This document shows positions 9,186-17,421 of a stretch of DNA of 64,000 nt, piece after piece. How positions within the stretch are numbered: the first letter of the stretch is position 1; each line of letters starts with the position of its first letter. A program made the translations under genes and the position numbers. The DNA is from Limnohabitans sp. 2KL-17 (GTDB lineage Bacteria > Pseudomonadota > Gammaproteobacteria > Burkholderiales > Burkholderiaceae_C): NCBI RefSeq assembly GCF_003063415.1, contig NZ_NESK01000015.1, positions 1 through 64,000 of the forward strand, in the 5' to 3' direction. The notes under the pieces are model-generated. The model was not told the origin of the DNA, did no database searches, and was given only the letters and a program-made list of their open reading frames with translations.

Positions 9186-10685
9186 TCAGGGCCGGGTGCG
9201 GGTGTTGGGGCTGAGTTTTTTCCAGGGCAAATCGCCTGGATCTGCGGCCATGGGGCCTGCGGCCTTGGCCACCAGCACACGGCTGGCGATGGGCGTGAAA
9301 TCGGCGCGGAAGTGGTTGGAGCTCTTGACCACCAGCAACTTCATTTGTTCGGGGTGAATGCCCACAGCACGGAACAATTCACGGTCAAGCATCTGCATTT
9401 TTCCGCTGGCCACCGCGATCAAAACGCCATCGATCTCCAGGCAGGCGCAGGGGCCGATGTGGGCCTTCATGCCGGTCATCATCGGGCCTTTCAGCTCGCA
9501 GTAATCGGGCCCCAAGGCTCGCACTGTGAAGCGGCCTTGCAAAGGCGGGTCACTGGGCTCACCTGTGAAAGTGGGCACGGCACGGCCCAAAGCCAGTTGC
9601 AAGACAGCGCCGATACCGGCTGCGTGGGCCTTGCTGGCGGCCTCAGGGTCAAACAACAAACCCAGGGCAACCTGGCCAGGCCAGCGTTGACCGGCCCCTT
9701 GTTGCAGCAAGGCGTGCAGCATGCCGGTGGTGTTGCTGTCGCCACCAGCGCCCGGGTTGTCTTGCGTATCTGCGATGACCACAGGCGCTGCGGACACATC
9801 GGCTGTGGCCAAGGCCTGAGTCACCGCTTCCCGGGCGGGCAAAACATCCGGGCGCCACTGGCCCGGAGCAGCCACCCGTTCAAACAAACTTTGCACGGCG
9901 GCGTCTGCTTGCGGACCGTGGCCCCACACCACGGGGCCGCATTCGGCAAAGTCAGAAGCCGGAAAACCCATGCAAAAACTTAAGGTGCAGCCGGTCTGGG
10001 TTTCCAGCGCGATCATCTCGTCGTAGAGATCTTTGGCCGGAGCCATCCAGGTGCTTTGGGCATTGAGAGGAATCAGAAAAGGCAGCCGGCGCGACCGCAT
10101 CGGACGTTTGCCGCCGGCGCGCAAATGCTCTCGCAGCAGCATGGCTGCCCGTTCGCCAGTTTCGGCCATGTCGATGTGCGGGTAAGTGCGATAGGCCACC
10201 AAAGCATCGGCCAACTCAAGCATGCGTTGGGTCACGTTCGCGTGCAAGTCAAGGCTGGCCACAATGGGCAGCTTGGGCCCCACCACCGCGCGGATGCGGG
10301 CGATCAACTCACCTTCGCTGTCGTCGGCGTTTTCAGCCACAGCGGCGCCATGTAAATCGAGGTACACGCCGTCTAGGCCCTGCAGCATCGCCGAACGCAC
10401 GTCTTCGAGAATGGCGGCACAAATGCGCTCGAAAGCATCCCGGGTCACATACGAAGACGGCGTGGCACCGGCCCACGCCGAAGGCACCAATTGCCAGCCT
10501 TCACGACGGGCCGCGTCGATGAAGCCGCCCGCAGGAATGTTCACGCCCGTCATCTGGTCCAGCATGGCCTGTCCGCGCACATAGGCCGGAAAGGCCTCGC
10601 CACTTTCAAAGGCCGCCCAATGGGCCAGGCTGGGGGCAAAGGTGTTGGTTTCGTGCTGGTAGCCAGCCATCAAAATGCGGGTCAT
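9186..10685 (-). CDS. M81-family metallopeptidase, MlrC-like (microcystinase C family)
   Basis: The 499-residue product begins MTRILMAGYQHETNTFAPS, the hallmark of the MlrC/DUF1485 family. Further conserved blocks are YLDLHGAAVAE (about 108-118) and ASLDLHANVTQRM (about 143-155), whose Asp and His residues are likely zinc ligands, and DTQDNPGAGGDSNTTGML near residue 305. MlrC cleaves linear microcystin products in sphingomonads, but most relatives are of unknown substrate. It sits directly between the fused importer ATPase and the amidase on the same strand, which suggests it processes the imported compound. The exact substrate is not deducible from sequence. Confidence 0.9.
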   Translation of the reverse strand: MTRILMAGYQHETNTFAPSLAHWAAFESGEAFPAYVRGQAMLDQMTGVNIPAGGFIDAARREGWQLVPSAWAGATPSSYVTRDAFERICAAILEDVRSAMLQGLDGVYLDLHGAAVAENADDSEGELIARIRAVVGPKLPIVASLDLHANVTQRMLELADALVAYRTYPHIDMAETGERAAMLLREHLRAGGKRPMRSRRLPFLIPLNAQSTWMAPAKDLYDEMIALETQTGCTLSFCMGFPASDFAECGPVVWGHGPQADAAVQSLFERVAAPGQWRPDVLPAREAVTQALATADVSAAPVVIADTQDNPGAGGDSNTTGMLHALLQQGAGQRWPGQVALGLLFDPEAASKAHAAGIGAVLQLALGRAVPTFTGEPSDPPLQGRFTVRALGPDYCELKGPMMTGMKAHIGPCACLEIDGVLIAVASGKMQMLDRELFRAVGIHPEQMKLLVVKSSNHFRADFTPIASRVLVAKAAGPMAADPGDLPWKKLSPNTRTRP

Positions 10686-10704
10686 GGGACTTGTTTAAAA
10701 AGCT

Positions 10705-12327
10705 TCAGGTTTCAAGTGCAGGCAAGGCTGCAGGCGCAGCATCGAGCAGGCGACGGGTGTAGTCTTGCTGCGGGTTGGCGTAAACCTCGGCTGTGGGGCC
10801 TTCTTCAACAATGAGGCCCTGGTGCATCACGATCACACGGTCACACAATTGAGCGGCCACCCGCAAGTCGTGTGTGATGAAAAGCAAACCCAAACCAAGT
10901 CGCCCCTGGATTTCACGCAGCAGGTTCAGGATCTGCGCCTGCACGCTCACGTCCAGGGCGCTCACGGCTTCATCGGCCACCAAGACCTTGGGGCGACAGG
11001 CCAGCGCGCGCGCAATGGCCAGGCGTTGCCGCTGACCGCCGCTGAACTGGCTGGGGTAACGCTTGAGCGCTTCGACAGGCAAACGCACCTGGCCCATCAA
11101 TTCGGCTGCAAGCGCCTCGGCCTCGGCCCGTGACTGGCCGAAATTCATGGCGCCTTCCACCAGGGACTGCCCCACCGTGCGGCGTGGATTGAGTGAACGG
11201 TTCGGGTCTTGAAACACCACCTGTACCTGGCTGCGCAAAGGGCGCAACCGGTTTTCAGGCAGTTGGGCCACATCGTTCTCAGCCCAAAAAATCCGCCCCT
11301 CAGTCGGGTCGATCAGTCGGATCAGGCAACGCGCAAAAGTCGACTTGCCCGAGCCGGACTCACCCACCACACCCACGGTTTCGCCGGCATGCACCGCCAC
11401 ATGGGCGTTTTGCAAGGCCGCGGTGGCGCGGTTACGGCCCATCCAGTCACGGCTCATGTAGGTTTTGCCCACACCCTGCCCCGACAACAAAACTGGACCG
11501 GTGAACGCGGGTTTGGGTGCAGGCGGTGTCATGGCCGGTACTGCCGCCAACAACTGGCGCGTGTACTCGGCTTTGGGGCGGCGCAAGACCTGCTCGCAAG
11601 CCCCGCCCTCCACCGCCTCACCCTGGTTCATGACCAGCACGTCGTCGGCAATCTCGGCCACCACGCCCATGTCGTGGGTGATGAACAACACCGCGCTGCC
11701 CTGCTCACGTTGCAGATCGGCGATCAGGCGCAATATTTCTTTTTGTGTGGTGACATCGAGCGCCGTGGTGGGCTCGTCACAAATGATCAGCGCAGGTTTG
11801 AGGATCACCGCCATCGCGATCACGATGCGTTGGCGCTGCCCCCCGCTGAGTTGATGCGGGTAGCTGCGCAACATGCGCTCGGGCTCGGGCAATCGCACCC
11901 GGTCAAAAATGCGCAAGATTTCGGCTCGGCGTTTGTCAAAGGGCCAGTCGGTGTGGGTCGACAACAATTCGTCCACCTGGTCCCCGCAAGTCATGACCGG
12001 GTTGAGTGCGGTCATCGGCTCCTGAAACACCATGCCCATGGCCTGCCCGCGCAATTGGCGCATGCGCAAGGCCGACGCTTTGAGCAGCGACTCACCTTGC
12101 AAAAGGATCTCTCCGGCATCGGGTCGCAACTCTTTGGCCAGCAAACCCATCACGGTGGTGGCCATGACCGATTTGCCAGAACCCGACTCACCCACCACGC
12201 ACAAGGTTTTTCCGGCATGAATGTCAAACGACACCCCTTGAACCGCATGGGCCCGGTCTGCGCCAAAAGGCAAGGCCACCGAAAGATGGCGTACCGAGAG
12301 CACCGTCTGTTGTTCAGTGGAGGCCAT
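10705..12327 (-). CDS. Fused two-domain oligopeptide ABC transporter ATPase (DppD-DppF type)
   Basis: A 540-residue protein with two ATPase domains in one chain. The N-terminal half (about 8-265) has Walker A GESGSGKSVMA, LSGGQRQRIVIAMA signature and IICDEPTTALDV. The C-terminal half (about 285-535) has Walker A GESGSGKSTFARC, FSGGQRQRLAIARAL and VADEAVSALDV. Both end with the oligopeptide-type C-terminal region (ADVYANPQQDYTR-like). It energises the importer formed with the two permeases upstream. ATG 12325-12327 is chosen because it overlaps the dppC stop as TGATG; a GTG one codon earlier is possible. Confidence 0.93.
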   Translation of the reverse strand: MASTEQQTVLSVRHLSVALPFGADRAHAVQGVSFDIHAGKTLCVVGESGSGKSVMATTVMGLLAKELRPDAGEILLQGESLLKASALRMRQLRGQAMGMVFQEPMTALNPVMTCGDQVDELLSTHTDWPFDKRRAEILRIFDRVRLPEPERMLRSYPHQLSGGQRQRIVIAMAVILKPALIICDEPTTALDVTTQKEILRLIADLQREQGSAVLFITHDMGVVAEIADDVLVMNQGEAVEGGACEQVLRRPKAEYTRQLLAAVPAMTPPAPKPAFTGPVLLSGQGVGKTYMSRDWMGRNRATAALQNAHVAVHAGETVGVVGESGSGKSTFARCLIRLIDPTEGRIFWAENDVAQLPENRLRPLRSQVQVVFQDPNRSLNPRRTVGQSLVEGAMNFGQSRAEAEALAAELMGQVRLPVEALKRYPSQFSGGQRQRLAIARALACRPKVLVADEAVSALDVSVQAQILNLLREIQGRLGLGLLFITHDLRVAAQLCDRVIVMHQGLIVEEGPTAEVYANPQQDYTRRLLDAAPAALPALET

Positions 12328-13205
12328 CACGCGCTCCTCTTGGCAAACTTGGGATCGAGCACATCGCGCAAGCCGTCGCCCAGCAAATTGATGGCCAGCA
12401 CCGTGGGCACCAAAAACAGGGCCGGATACAGCACATTACCCGGGAACTGCGTGAATTGCACACGCCCCTCGGCCATGATGTTGCCCCAGGTCGGAACGTC
12501 GGCGGGCAAACCCAAGCCCAGGAAACTCAAGATTGCTTCGGTCAGCACCGCACTGGCGGCGATGAACGTGCCCTGCACAATCAATGGCGCCATGGCATTG
12601 GGCAGGATGTGGCGCAACAAGATCACCGGCGTCGGCGTGGCCAGGGCCCTTGCCGCCTCCACAAAAGGTTCTTCGCGCAGGGTCAGCACCAAAGACCGGA
12701 CCAGGCGCGTGACGCGGGGAATTTCTGGCACGGCAATGGCCACCACCACCGTCCACAGTTGCGCGCCCAGAGCGGCCACCAGGGCAATGGCCAGCAAAAT
12801 CGCAGGGATCGCCATCAGGCCATCCATGAAACGCATGAGCACCGTGTCCATCAAGCGAAAGTAGCCCGCCAGCATGCCCAGAAAGCCCCCGATGGACAAG
12901 GCCACCGTGGCCGAGAACAAGCCCACCAGCAAGGACACGCGTGTGCCAAACAGCACACGGCTGTAAATGTCACGGCCAAAGTTGTCGGCGCCCATCCAGA
13001 AGGTGTGCGCCACGCTGGAGCCGTCCAGCAAGGCAAACTGCCCGACCGTGCCAGACAGGGTGTTGATGTTGGCCGAATCCATGGCGGCAGGGTCCACGGT
13101 GCCCAGCCATGGGGCGATGGCTGCGATCAAAATCAAAAGGGCCAACACACTCGACCCAAAGCGGATCGAAGTGTTTGCCATCAGTTTGCGAAAAAGCGTT
13201 GTCAT
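12327..13205 (-). CDS. Oligopeptide/dipeptide ABC transporter permease, DppC type
   Basis: The 292-residue inner-membrane subunit has an N-terminal transmembrane helix (about 18-38), an OppC-type N-terminal domain with GADNFGRDIYSRVLFGTRVSL, and five further hydrophobic segments. The EAA loop that contacts the ATPase is EAARALATPTPVILLRHILPN. The C-terminal end DVLDPKFAKR is typical of DppC. It lies 13 bases after dppB and overlaps the ATPase gene start, so the importer genes are tightly coupled. Confidence 0.94.
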   Translation of the reverse strand: MTTLFRKLMANTSIRFGSSVLALLILIAAIAPWLGTVDPAAMDSANINTLSGTVGQFALLDGSSVAHTFWMGADNFGRDIYSRVLFGTRVSLLVGLFSATVALSIGGFLGMLAGYFRLMDTVLMRFMDGLMAIPAILLAIALVAALGAQLWTVVVAIAVPEIPRVTRLVRSLVLTLREEPFVEAARALATPTPVILLRHILPNAMAPLIVQGTFIAASAVLTEAILSFLGLGLPADVPTWGNIMAEGRVQFTQFPGNVLYPALFLVPTVLAINLLGDGLRDVLDPKFAKRSA

Positions 13206-13218
13206 GCGGTTCTTGGGC

Positions 13219-14172
13219 TCAGTAACGGATGCGGGGGTCGAGCCAGAGGTAGCTCAGATCGACCAGCAGGTTGATCACCACATAGAGCACGCTGAAAAAC
13301 AGCACCACGCCCTGGATGACCGGAAAATCGCGGTTGAGCACGGCATCCACCGTGAGAGAACCCAAGCCCGGAATGGCGTACACGGTCTCGGTCACGACAA
13401 CGCCGCCAATCAGCAGTGCAATGCCAATGCCGATCACGGTGACGATGGGCACCGCCGCATTGGCCAGCGCATGGCGCAGCAACACGGCCTGCTCAGTCAC
13501 GCCCTTGGCACGCGCAGTTCGAATGTAGTCTTCAGTCAATGCCTCAGACACACTGGCACGGGTGACACGGGCGATCAAGGCCACGTAAATGGTGGCCAGG
13601 CTGACCCAGGGCAAGACCAGTTGATAAGCCCAAGGCCCGATGCCCTGCGAAGAAGGACCGAACAAGCGCCGATAGCCTTGCACCGGCAACCACTGCAACT
13701 CGATGGCAAACACATAAATCAGCACATAGCCGATCACAAAGACCGGGACCGAAAAACCAGCCACGGCAAAGCCCGAGAGAATCCGGTCGAGCCAGCCCCC
13801 CATGCGCCACGCGGCCAAGGTGCCCAAGGGCACCGCCACCGCCACCGACAACAGCATGGTCCCAGCGGCCAAGGACAAAGTCGGCTCGATGCGCTGTGCG
13901 ATCAACTCGATCACCGGCTTGTTCAGGTAAAACGAATAGCCCAGGTCGCCCTGCAGCACGCCACTCAGCCAAATCGTGAATTGCGTGAACAAGGGCTTGG
14001 TCAAACCCAGTTGCTCACGAATCCGGTCGATGTCTTCGTTGGTGGCGTTGTTGCCCGCAATGACCGCAGCCGGATCGCCTGGCGTGAGCCTGAGAATCAG
14101 GAACACGATGATGGCCACCGTGAAAAGAACAGGGATCAGCGCCAGCAGGCGCTGCATCAAAAAACGCAACAT
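13219..14172 (-). CDS. Oligopeptide/dipeptide ABC transporter permease, DppB type
   Basis: The 317-residue permease starts MLRFLMQRLLALIPVLFTVA, the characteristic DppB first helix. It carries the ILRLTPGDPAAVIAG block, six hydrophobic segments, and the EAA loop YIRTARAKGVTEQAVLLRHA. The C-terminal end DLSYLWLDPRIRY is the standard DppB ending. It is the second gene of the importer operon, following the binding-protein gene across a 118-base gap with a strong stem-loop. Confidence 0.94.
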   Translation of the reverse strand: MLRFLMQRLLALIPVLFTVAIIVFLILRLTPGDPAAVIAGNNATNEDIDRIREQLGLTKPLFTQFTIWLSGVLQGDLGYSFYLNKPVIELIAQRIEPTLSLAAGTMLLSVAVAVPLGTLAAWRMGGWLDRILSGFAVAGFSVPVFVIGYVLIYVFAIELQWLPVQGYRRLFGPSSQGIGPWAYQLVLPWVSLATIYVALIARVTRASVSEALTEDYIRTARAKGVTEQAVLLRHALANAAVPIVTVIGIGIALLIGGVVVTETVYAIPGLGSLTVDAVLNRDFPVIQGVVLFFSVLYVVINLLVDLSYLWLDPRIRY

Positions 14173-14252
14173 GAATGATTCCGAGGGTCGAGGAAAAAGA
14201 CCTGCAGGCCGGGATCAAAACCCCTGACCAGACACTGCACGAAGGTGCATAA

Positions 14253-14283
14253 GGCTTGCCGAACTCAGCGAGTGCGGCAAGCC
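14253..14283 (-). promoter_or_regulatory. Strong intercistronic stem-loop between dppA and dppB
   Basis: A perfect 9-base stem (GGCTTGCCG / CGGCAAGCC) is extended inside by ACTC/GAGT around a 3-base loop, separated from the outer stem by one mismatch. It lies just after the binding-protein stop in the minus-strand transcript and has no T run after it. Such structures commonly protect the 3' end of the binding-protein message and partly attenuate readthrough, giving excess binding protein over permease. That role is inferred. Confidence 0.65.
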
Positions 14284-14290
14284 CCGGGAA

Positions 14291-15865
14291 TCAGTTCTTC
14301 TTGATGTTCCAGTAGACCTGTGCGCCGCCAGGCACCAGCCCGGAGATGTTTTTGCGCAAGGCTGCGGGGTTGAAGTACTGGCCCAATGGCACATGGGAGG
14401 CTGTTTCCATGGCGCGCAACTGGATCTGCTCGGCAATCTGCTTTTTCTGTGCTTCGGTGGTGGACTGTGCAAACTTGACCTTCAGGTCCTCAATTTGCTT
14501 GTCGTCTTGCCAGCCAAACCAGCCCTTGTCGCCCGCCGCATTCATCATGGACATGGTCAAGGGGTTGAGGATGTCGCCAGCGGTCCATGCGGTCATGAAG
14601 GCATTCCAGCCACCTTGTGCAGGCGCATCCTTCTTGGCGCGGCGCGCCACCAGGGTGGCCCAGTCCATTTGCTGCATGTCGACTTTGAAGCCAGCGGCTT
14701 CGAGTTGCTGCTTGGCCACCAAAGGCAGTTTGGCAATCGCGGCCAGATCGGTCGGACGCATCAGCAGCACAGGCGTGCCGTCATAGCCCGCATCCTTGAG
14801 CATTTGAGCGGCCTTTTTCGGGTCGGCCATGCCGGTGTAAATGCCTGTTTTTTCGCTGGCGAACGGTGTACCGCAGGGGTACATGCTCTTGCAGAAAGTG
14901 AACATGCCGGGCGCACCCACCTGGGTCTTGAGGTGAGCCTCCTGGCCCAGTGCCACCATGGCAGCCTGGCGGATTTTCACGTCATTGAACGGGGCATGCA
15001 GGTGGTTAAAACGGAAGATGTATTGCAAACCGGCCGGCTGAGCGTCCACCAACTGGATGTCTTTTTGGGCTTTGAGCGAAGCGTATTGCTCGAACGTAGG
15101 CTGCTCGACGATGTCGACCTCGCCCGCCACCAAGGCATTGAACTGGGTTTGCGGATCACGGATGATGACCCACTCGACGCGGTCAAGATAGACCTGCTTG
15201 CCACCGGTGGTGCCATCGGGCGCTTCGGCACGGGGTTTGTATTTTTCGTTTTTCGCGTACACCAAGCGCTCGCCGGGCTTGTATTCAGCGGACACGAACT
15301 TGTAGGGGCCCGAACCGATGTTTTCCTTGATCTGCTCGCTGCCGGGGGTGGCCGCGATACGGGCCGGCATGATGAACAGCACGTTGGAAGACGGCTTGCC
15401 CAGCGCCTCGAGCATCACGCCAAAGGGCTGCTTGAGCTTGATCACAAAGGTCTTGGCATCGGGTGTGGCGTACGAATCGACGCTTCTGGCAAGTACACCG
15501 CCAAAACTGTCACGGCTGGCCCAACGTTTGATGGAGGCCACCACGTCTTCGCTGGTAACGCTCTTGCCGTCGTGAAACTCCAGGCCGTCACGCAGTGTGA
15601 AAGTCCATGTCAGGTTGTCTTTGCTGACATTCCACTTGTCCACCATCTGGGGCTTGACCTTGCCAGCCAAGTCGGTGCCGAACAAGGTGTCATAAATCAT
15701 GTACCCGTGGTTACGCGTGACAAAGGCTGTGGTCCAGATCGGATCGAGGATCGTGACATTGGAATGCGGTACCACCTTGAGGGTTTTGCCCTGCGCCTGG
15801 ACGGCCAGCGGTGCGCACAAGGCTGCGGCCAAAGCCGCGACAGCCAAAATTGAACGACGTTTCAT
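14291..15865 (-). CDS. Periplasmic solute-binding protein of peptide ABC transporter (DppA/SBP_bac_5)
   Basis: The 524-residue product starts MKRRSILAVAALAAALCAP and has a Sec signal peptide ending near AVQAQG (about 25). The mature part is a family 5 extracellular solute-binding protein with the conserved VTSEDVVASIKRWASRD and YKFVSAEYKPGERLVYAKNEKY blocks. It captures the ligand in the periplasm for the DppB/C/fused-ATPase importer. ATG 15863-15865 has a GGAG ribosome site upstream; a longer in-frame extension to 15898 lacks a signal-peptide start. It is divergent from the second amidase gene, with only 61 bases between them. Confidence 0.94.
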   Translation of the reverse strand: MKRRSILAVAALAAALCAPLAVQAQGKTLKVVPHSNVTILDPIWTTAFVTRNHGYMIYDTLFGTDLAGKVKPQMVDKWNVSKDNLTWTFTLRDGLEFHDGKSVTSEDVVASIKRWASRDSFGGVLARSVDSYATPDAKTFVIKLKQPFGVMLEALGKPSSNVLFIMPARIAATPGSEQIKENIGSGPYKFVSAEYKPGERLVYAKNEKYKPRAEAPDGTTGGKQVYLDRVEWVIIRDPQTQFNALVAGEVDIVEQPTFEQYASLKAQKDIQLVDAQPAGLQYIFRFNHLHAPFNDVKIRQAAMVALGQEAHLKTQVGAPGMFTFCKSMYPCGTPFASEKTGIYTGMADPKKAAQMLKDAGYDGTPVLLMRPTDLAAIAKLPLVAKQQLEAAGFKVDMQQMDWATLVARRAKKDAPAQGGWNAFMTAWTAGDILNPLTMSMMNAAGDKGWFGWQDDKQIEDLKVKFAQSTTEAQKKQIAEQIQLRAMETASHVPLGQYFNPAALRKNISGLVPGGAQVYWNIKKN

Positions 15866-15926
15866 GAATTCACTCCAGTCAATAGGGGGACAATGCAATC
15901 TTTCTCGTCACACTATAAGTCCATTT

Positions 15927-17372
15927 ATGCAAAGAAGTCATCAGGGCCTTACCCAATACGGTGCATGCGAGTTGTCGCATGCGATACACACCAAGCAAGT
16001 GTCGTGCCGGGAGGTCATGCTTGGCACGCTCGCGCAAATCGACCAACACAACACGCACAGCAACGCCATCGTCAGCCGCGTTGAAACGCCACTTCTGCTG
16101 GCGCAAGCCGACGAACGTGACGCCCAACTGGCCCGCGGTCAATCCATGGGATGGATGCACGGCATGCCCCAGGCCATCAAGGATCTGGCCAACGTGCAGG
16201 GCCTGCGCACCACTTTGGGCAGTCCCTTGATGAAAGACTTTGTGGCCAGCGAAGACGGCCTCATGGCCCAGCGCATGAAGGCCTCGGGCGCCATCTTGAT
16301 CGGCAAAACCAACACACCGGAGTTCGGCCTGGGATCGCACACTTTCAACGAAGTGTTTGGCCCTACCCGCAATGCTTGGGACGCCAGCAAGTCAGCGGGT
16401 GGCAGCAGTGGCGGCGCCGCTGTCGCCCTGGCCAAACGCATGCTCCCCGTGGCAGATGGTTCGGACTTCATGGGCAGCCTGCGCAACCCTGCAGGTTGGA
16501 ACCATGTGTTTGGCATGCGCCCCTCACAAGGCCGTGTGCCCATGTTGCCCGCGCAAGACGTTTTCATTGCCCAACTGGCCACCGAGGGCCCGATGGCCCG
16601 CCATGTGCGCGATCTGGCCATGCTGCTGTCGGTGCAAGCAGGCGCCCACCCATCAAGCCCCTTGAGCCTGACCGACGACCACGCCGTGTTTGCCGGTTCG
16701 CTGGACCACAACCCCCAGGGCACGCGCATCGGCTGGCTGGGCAACCTGCGGGGCTATTTGCCCATGGAGGACGGCATTTTGGCCGTCTGCCAATCGGCTC
16801 TGGCCAGCCTGTCGGGCATGGGCTGCCAGGTCGATGAAGCCACGCTGGGCATGCCCCCTGAACAAATCTGGCAAGCCTGGCTGGTCTGGCGGCAAGCCCT
16901 GGTCGGGCCTCGCGTGGCACCCTTCCTGATTAACCCCGACAACCGCCAGCACATCAAACCCGAAGCGCTGTGGGAGTACGACCAGCATCTGGCCTTGACC
17001 GGCGCCCAACTCATGTCGGCCAGTGCCACCCGCACACGCTTTTACCAAAGCATGCTGCCGCTGTTTAAAAAGTTCGATGTGCTGGCCATCCCGGTGGCAC
17101 AGTCCTGGCCTTTTGACATCACTATGCGCTGGCCGCAAAGCCTGGCGGGGCGACCCATGGACACCTACCACCGCTGGATGGAAGTGGTGATTTACGCCAC
17201 CTTCGCCGGTCTTCCCTCGATCAGCGTGCCTGCGGGTTTTGGGGCCAACGGCTTGCCCATGGGGCTGGCCTTGATCGGCAAGCCCCAAGGCGACTGGGAC
17301 TTGCTGAAACTGGCCCACGCTTACGAAATGGCCAACCAAGAACTGGTGGCCCAGCGCCCACCGGGCATCTGA
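15927..17372 (+). CDS. Amidase (amidase-signature family), divergent from importer
   Basis: A 481-residue member of the Ser-cisSer-Lys amidase family. The Lys is in MPQAIKDLANVQGLRTTLG, the cis-Ser motif is SAGGSSGGAAVALAKR, and the nucleophile region is GSDFMGSLRNPAGWN. The last differs from the more common GTDGGGSIRxPA and marks a distinct subgroup. The C-terminal PSISVPAGFGANGLPMGLAL is present. The start at ATG 15927 is chosen because the frame further upstream overlaps the binding-protein gene. Its divergent position from dppA suggests shared regulation and a role in breaking down the imported compound. Confidence 0.88.
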   Translation: MQRSHQGLTQYGACELSHAIHTKQVSCREVMLGTLAQIDQHNTHSNAIVSRVETPLLLAQADERDAQLARGQSMGWMHGMPQAIKDLANVQGLRTTLGSPLMKDFVASEDGLMAQRMKASGAILIGKTNTPEFGLGSHTFNEVFGPTRNAWDASKSAGGSSGGAAVALAKRMLPVADGSDFMGSLRNPAGWNHVFGMRPSQGRVPMLPAQDVFIAQLATEGPMARHVRDLAMLLSVQAGAHPSSPLSLTDDHAVFAGSLDHNPQGTRIGWLGNLRGYLPMEDGILAVCQSALASLSGMGCQVDEATLGMPPEQIWQAWLVWRQALVGPRVAPFLINPDNRQHIKPEALWEYDQHLALTGAQLMSASATRTRFYQSMLPLFKKFDVLAIPVAQSWPFDITMRWPQSLAGRPMDTYHRWMEVVIYATFAGLPSISVPAGFGANGLPMGLALIGKPQGDWDLLKLAHAYEMANQELVAQRPPGI

Positions 17373-17421
17373 CGCTCAGGCCTGGCAGGACCGCCGGCCT
17401 GTTGAGCTTGGAAGAGTCGCG

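Noticed and set aside
11209-12864. 551-residue plus-strand open frame opposite the fused importer ATPase
   Set aside because: Antisense to the ATPase and DppC genes with intact motifs; no domain of its own.
14393-15853. 486-residue plus-strand open frame opposite the binding-protein gene
   Set aside because: Antisense to a protein with a clear signal peptide and SBP domain.
17380-17412. Possible terminator between second amidase and M20 genes
   Set aside because: CAGGCC/GGCCTG forms a 6-base stem with a 13-base loop and no T run on either strand; too weak to call.
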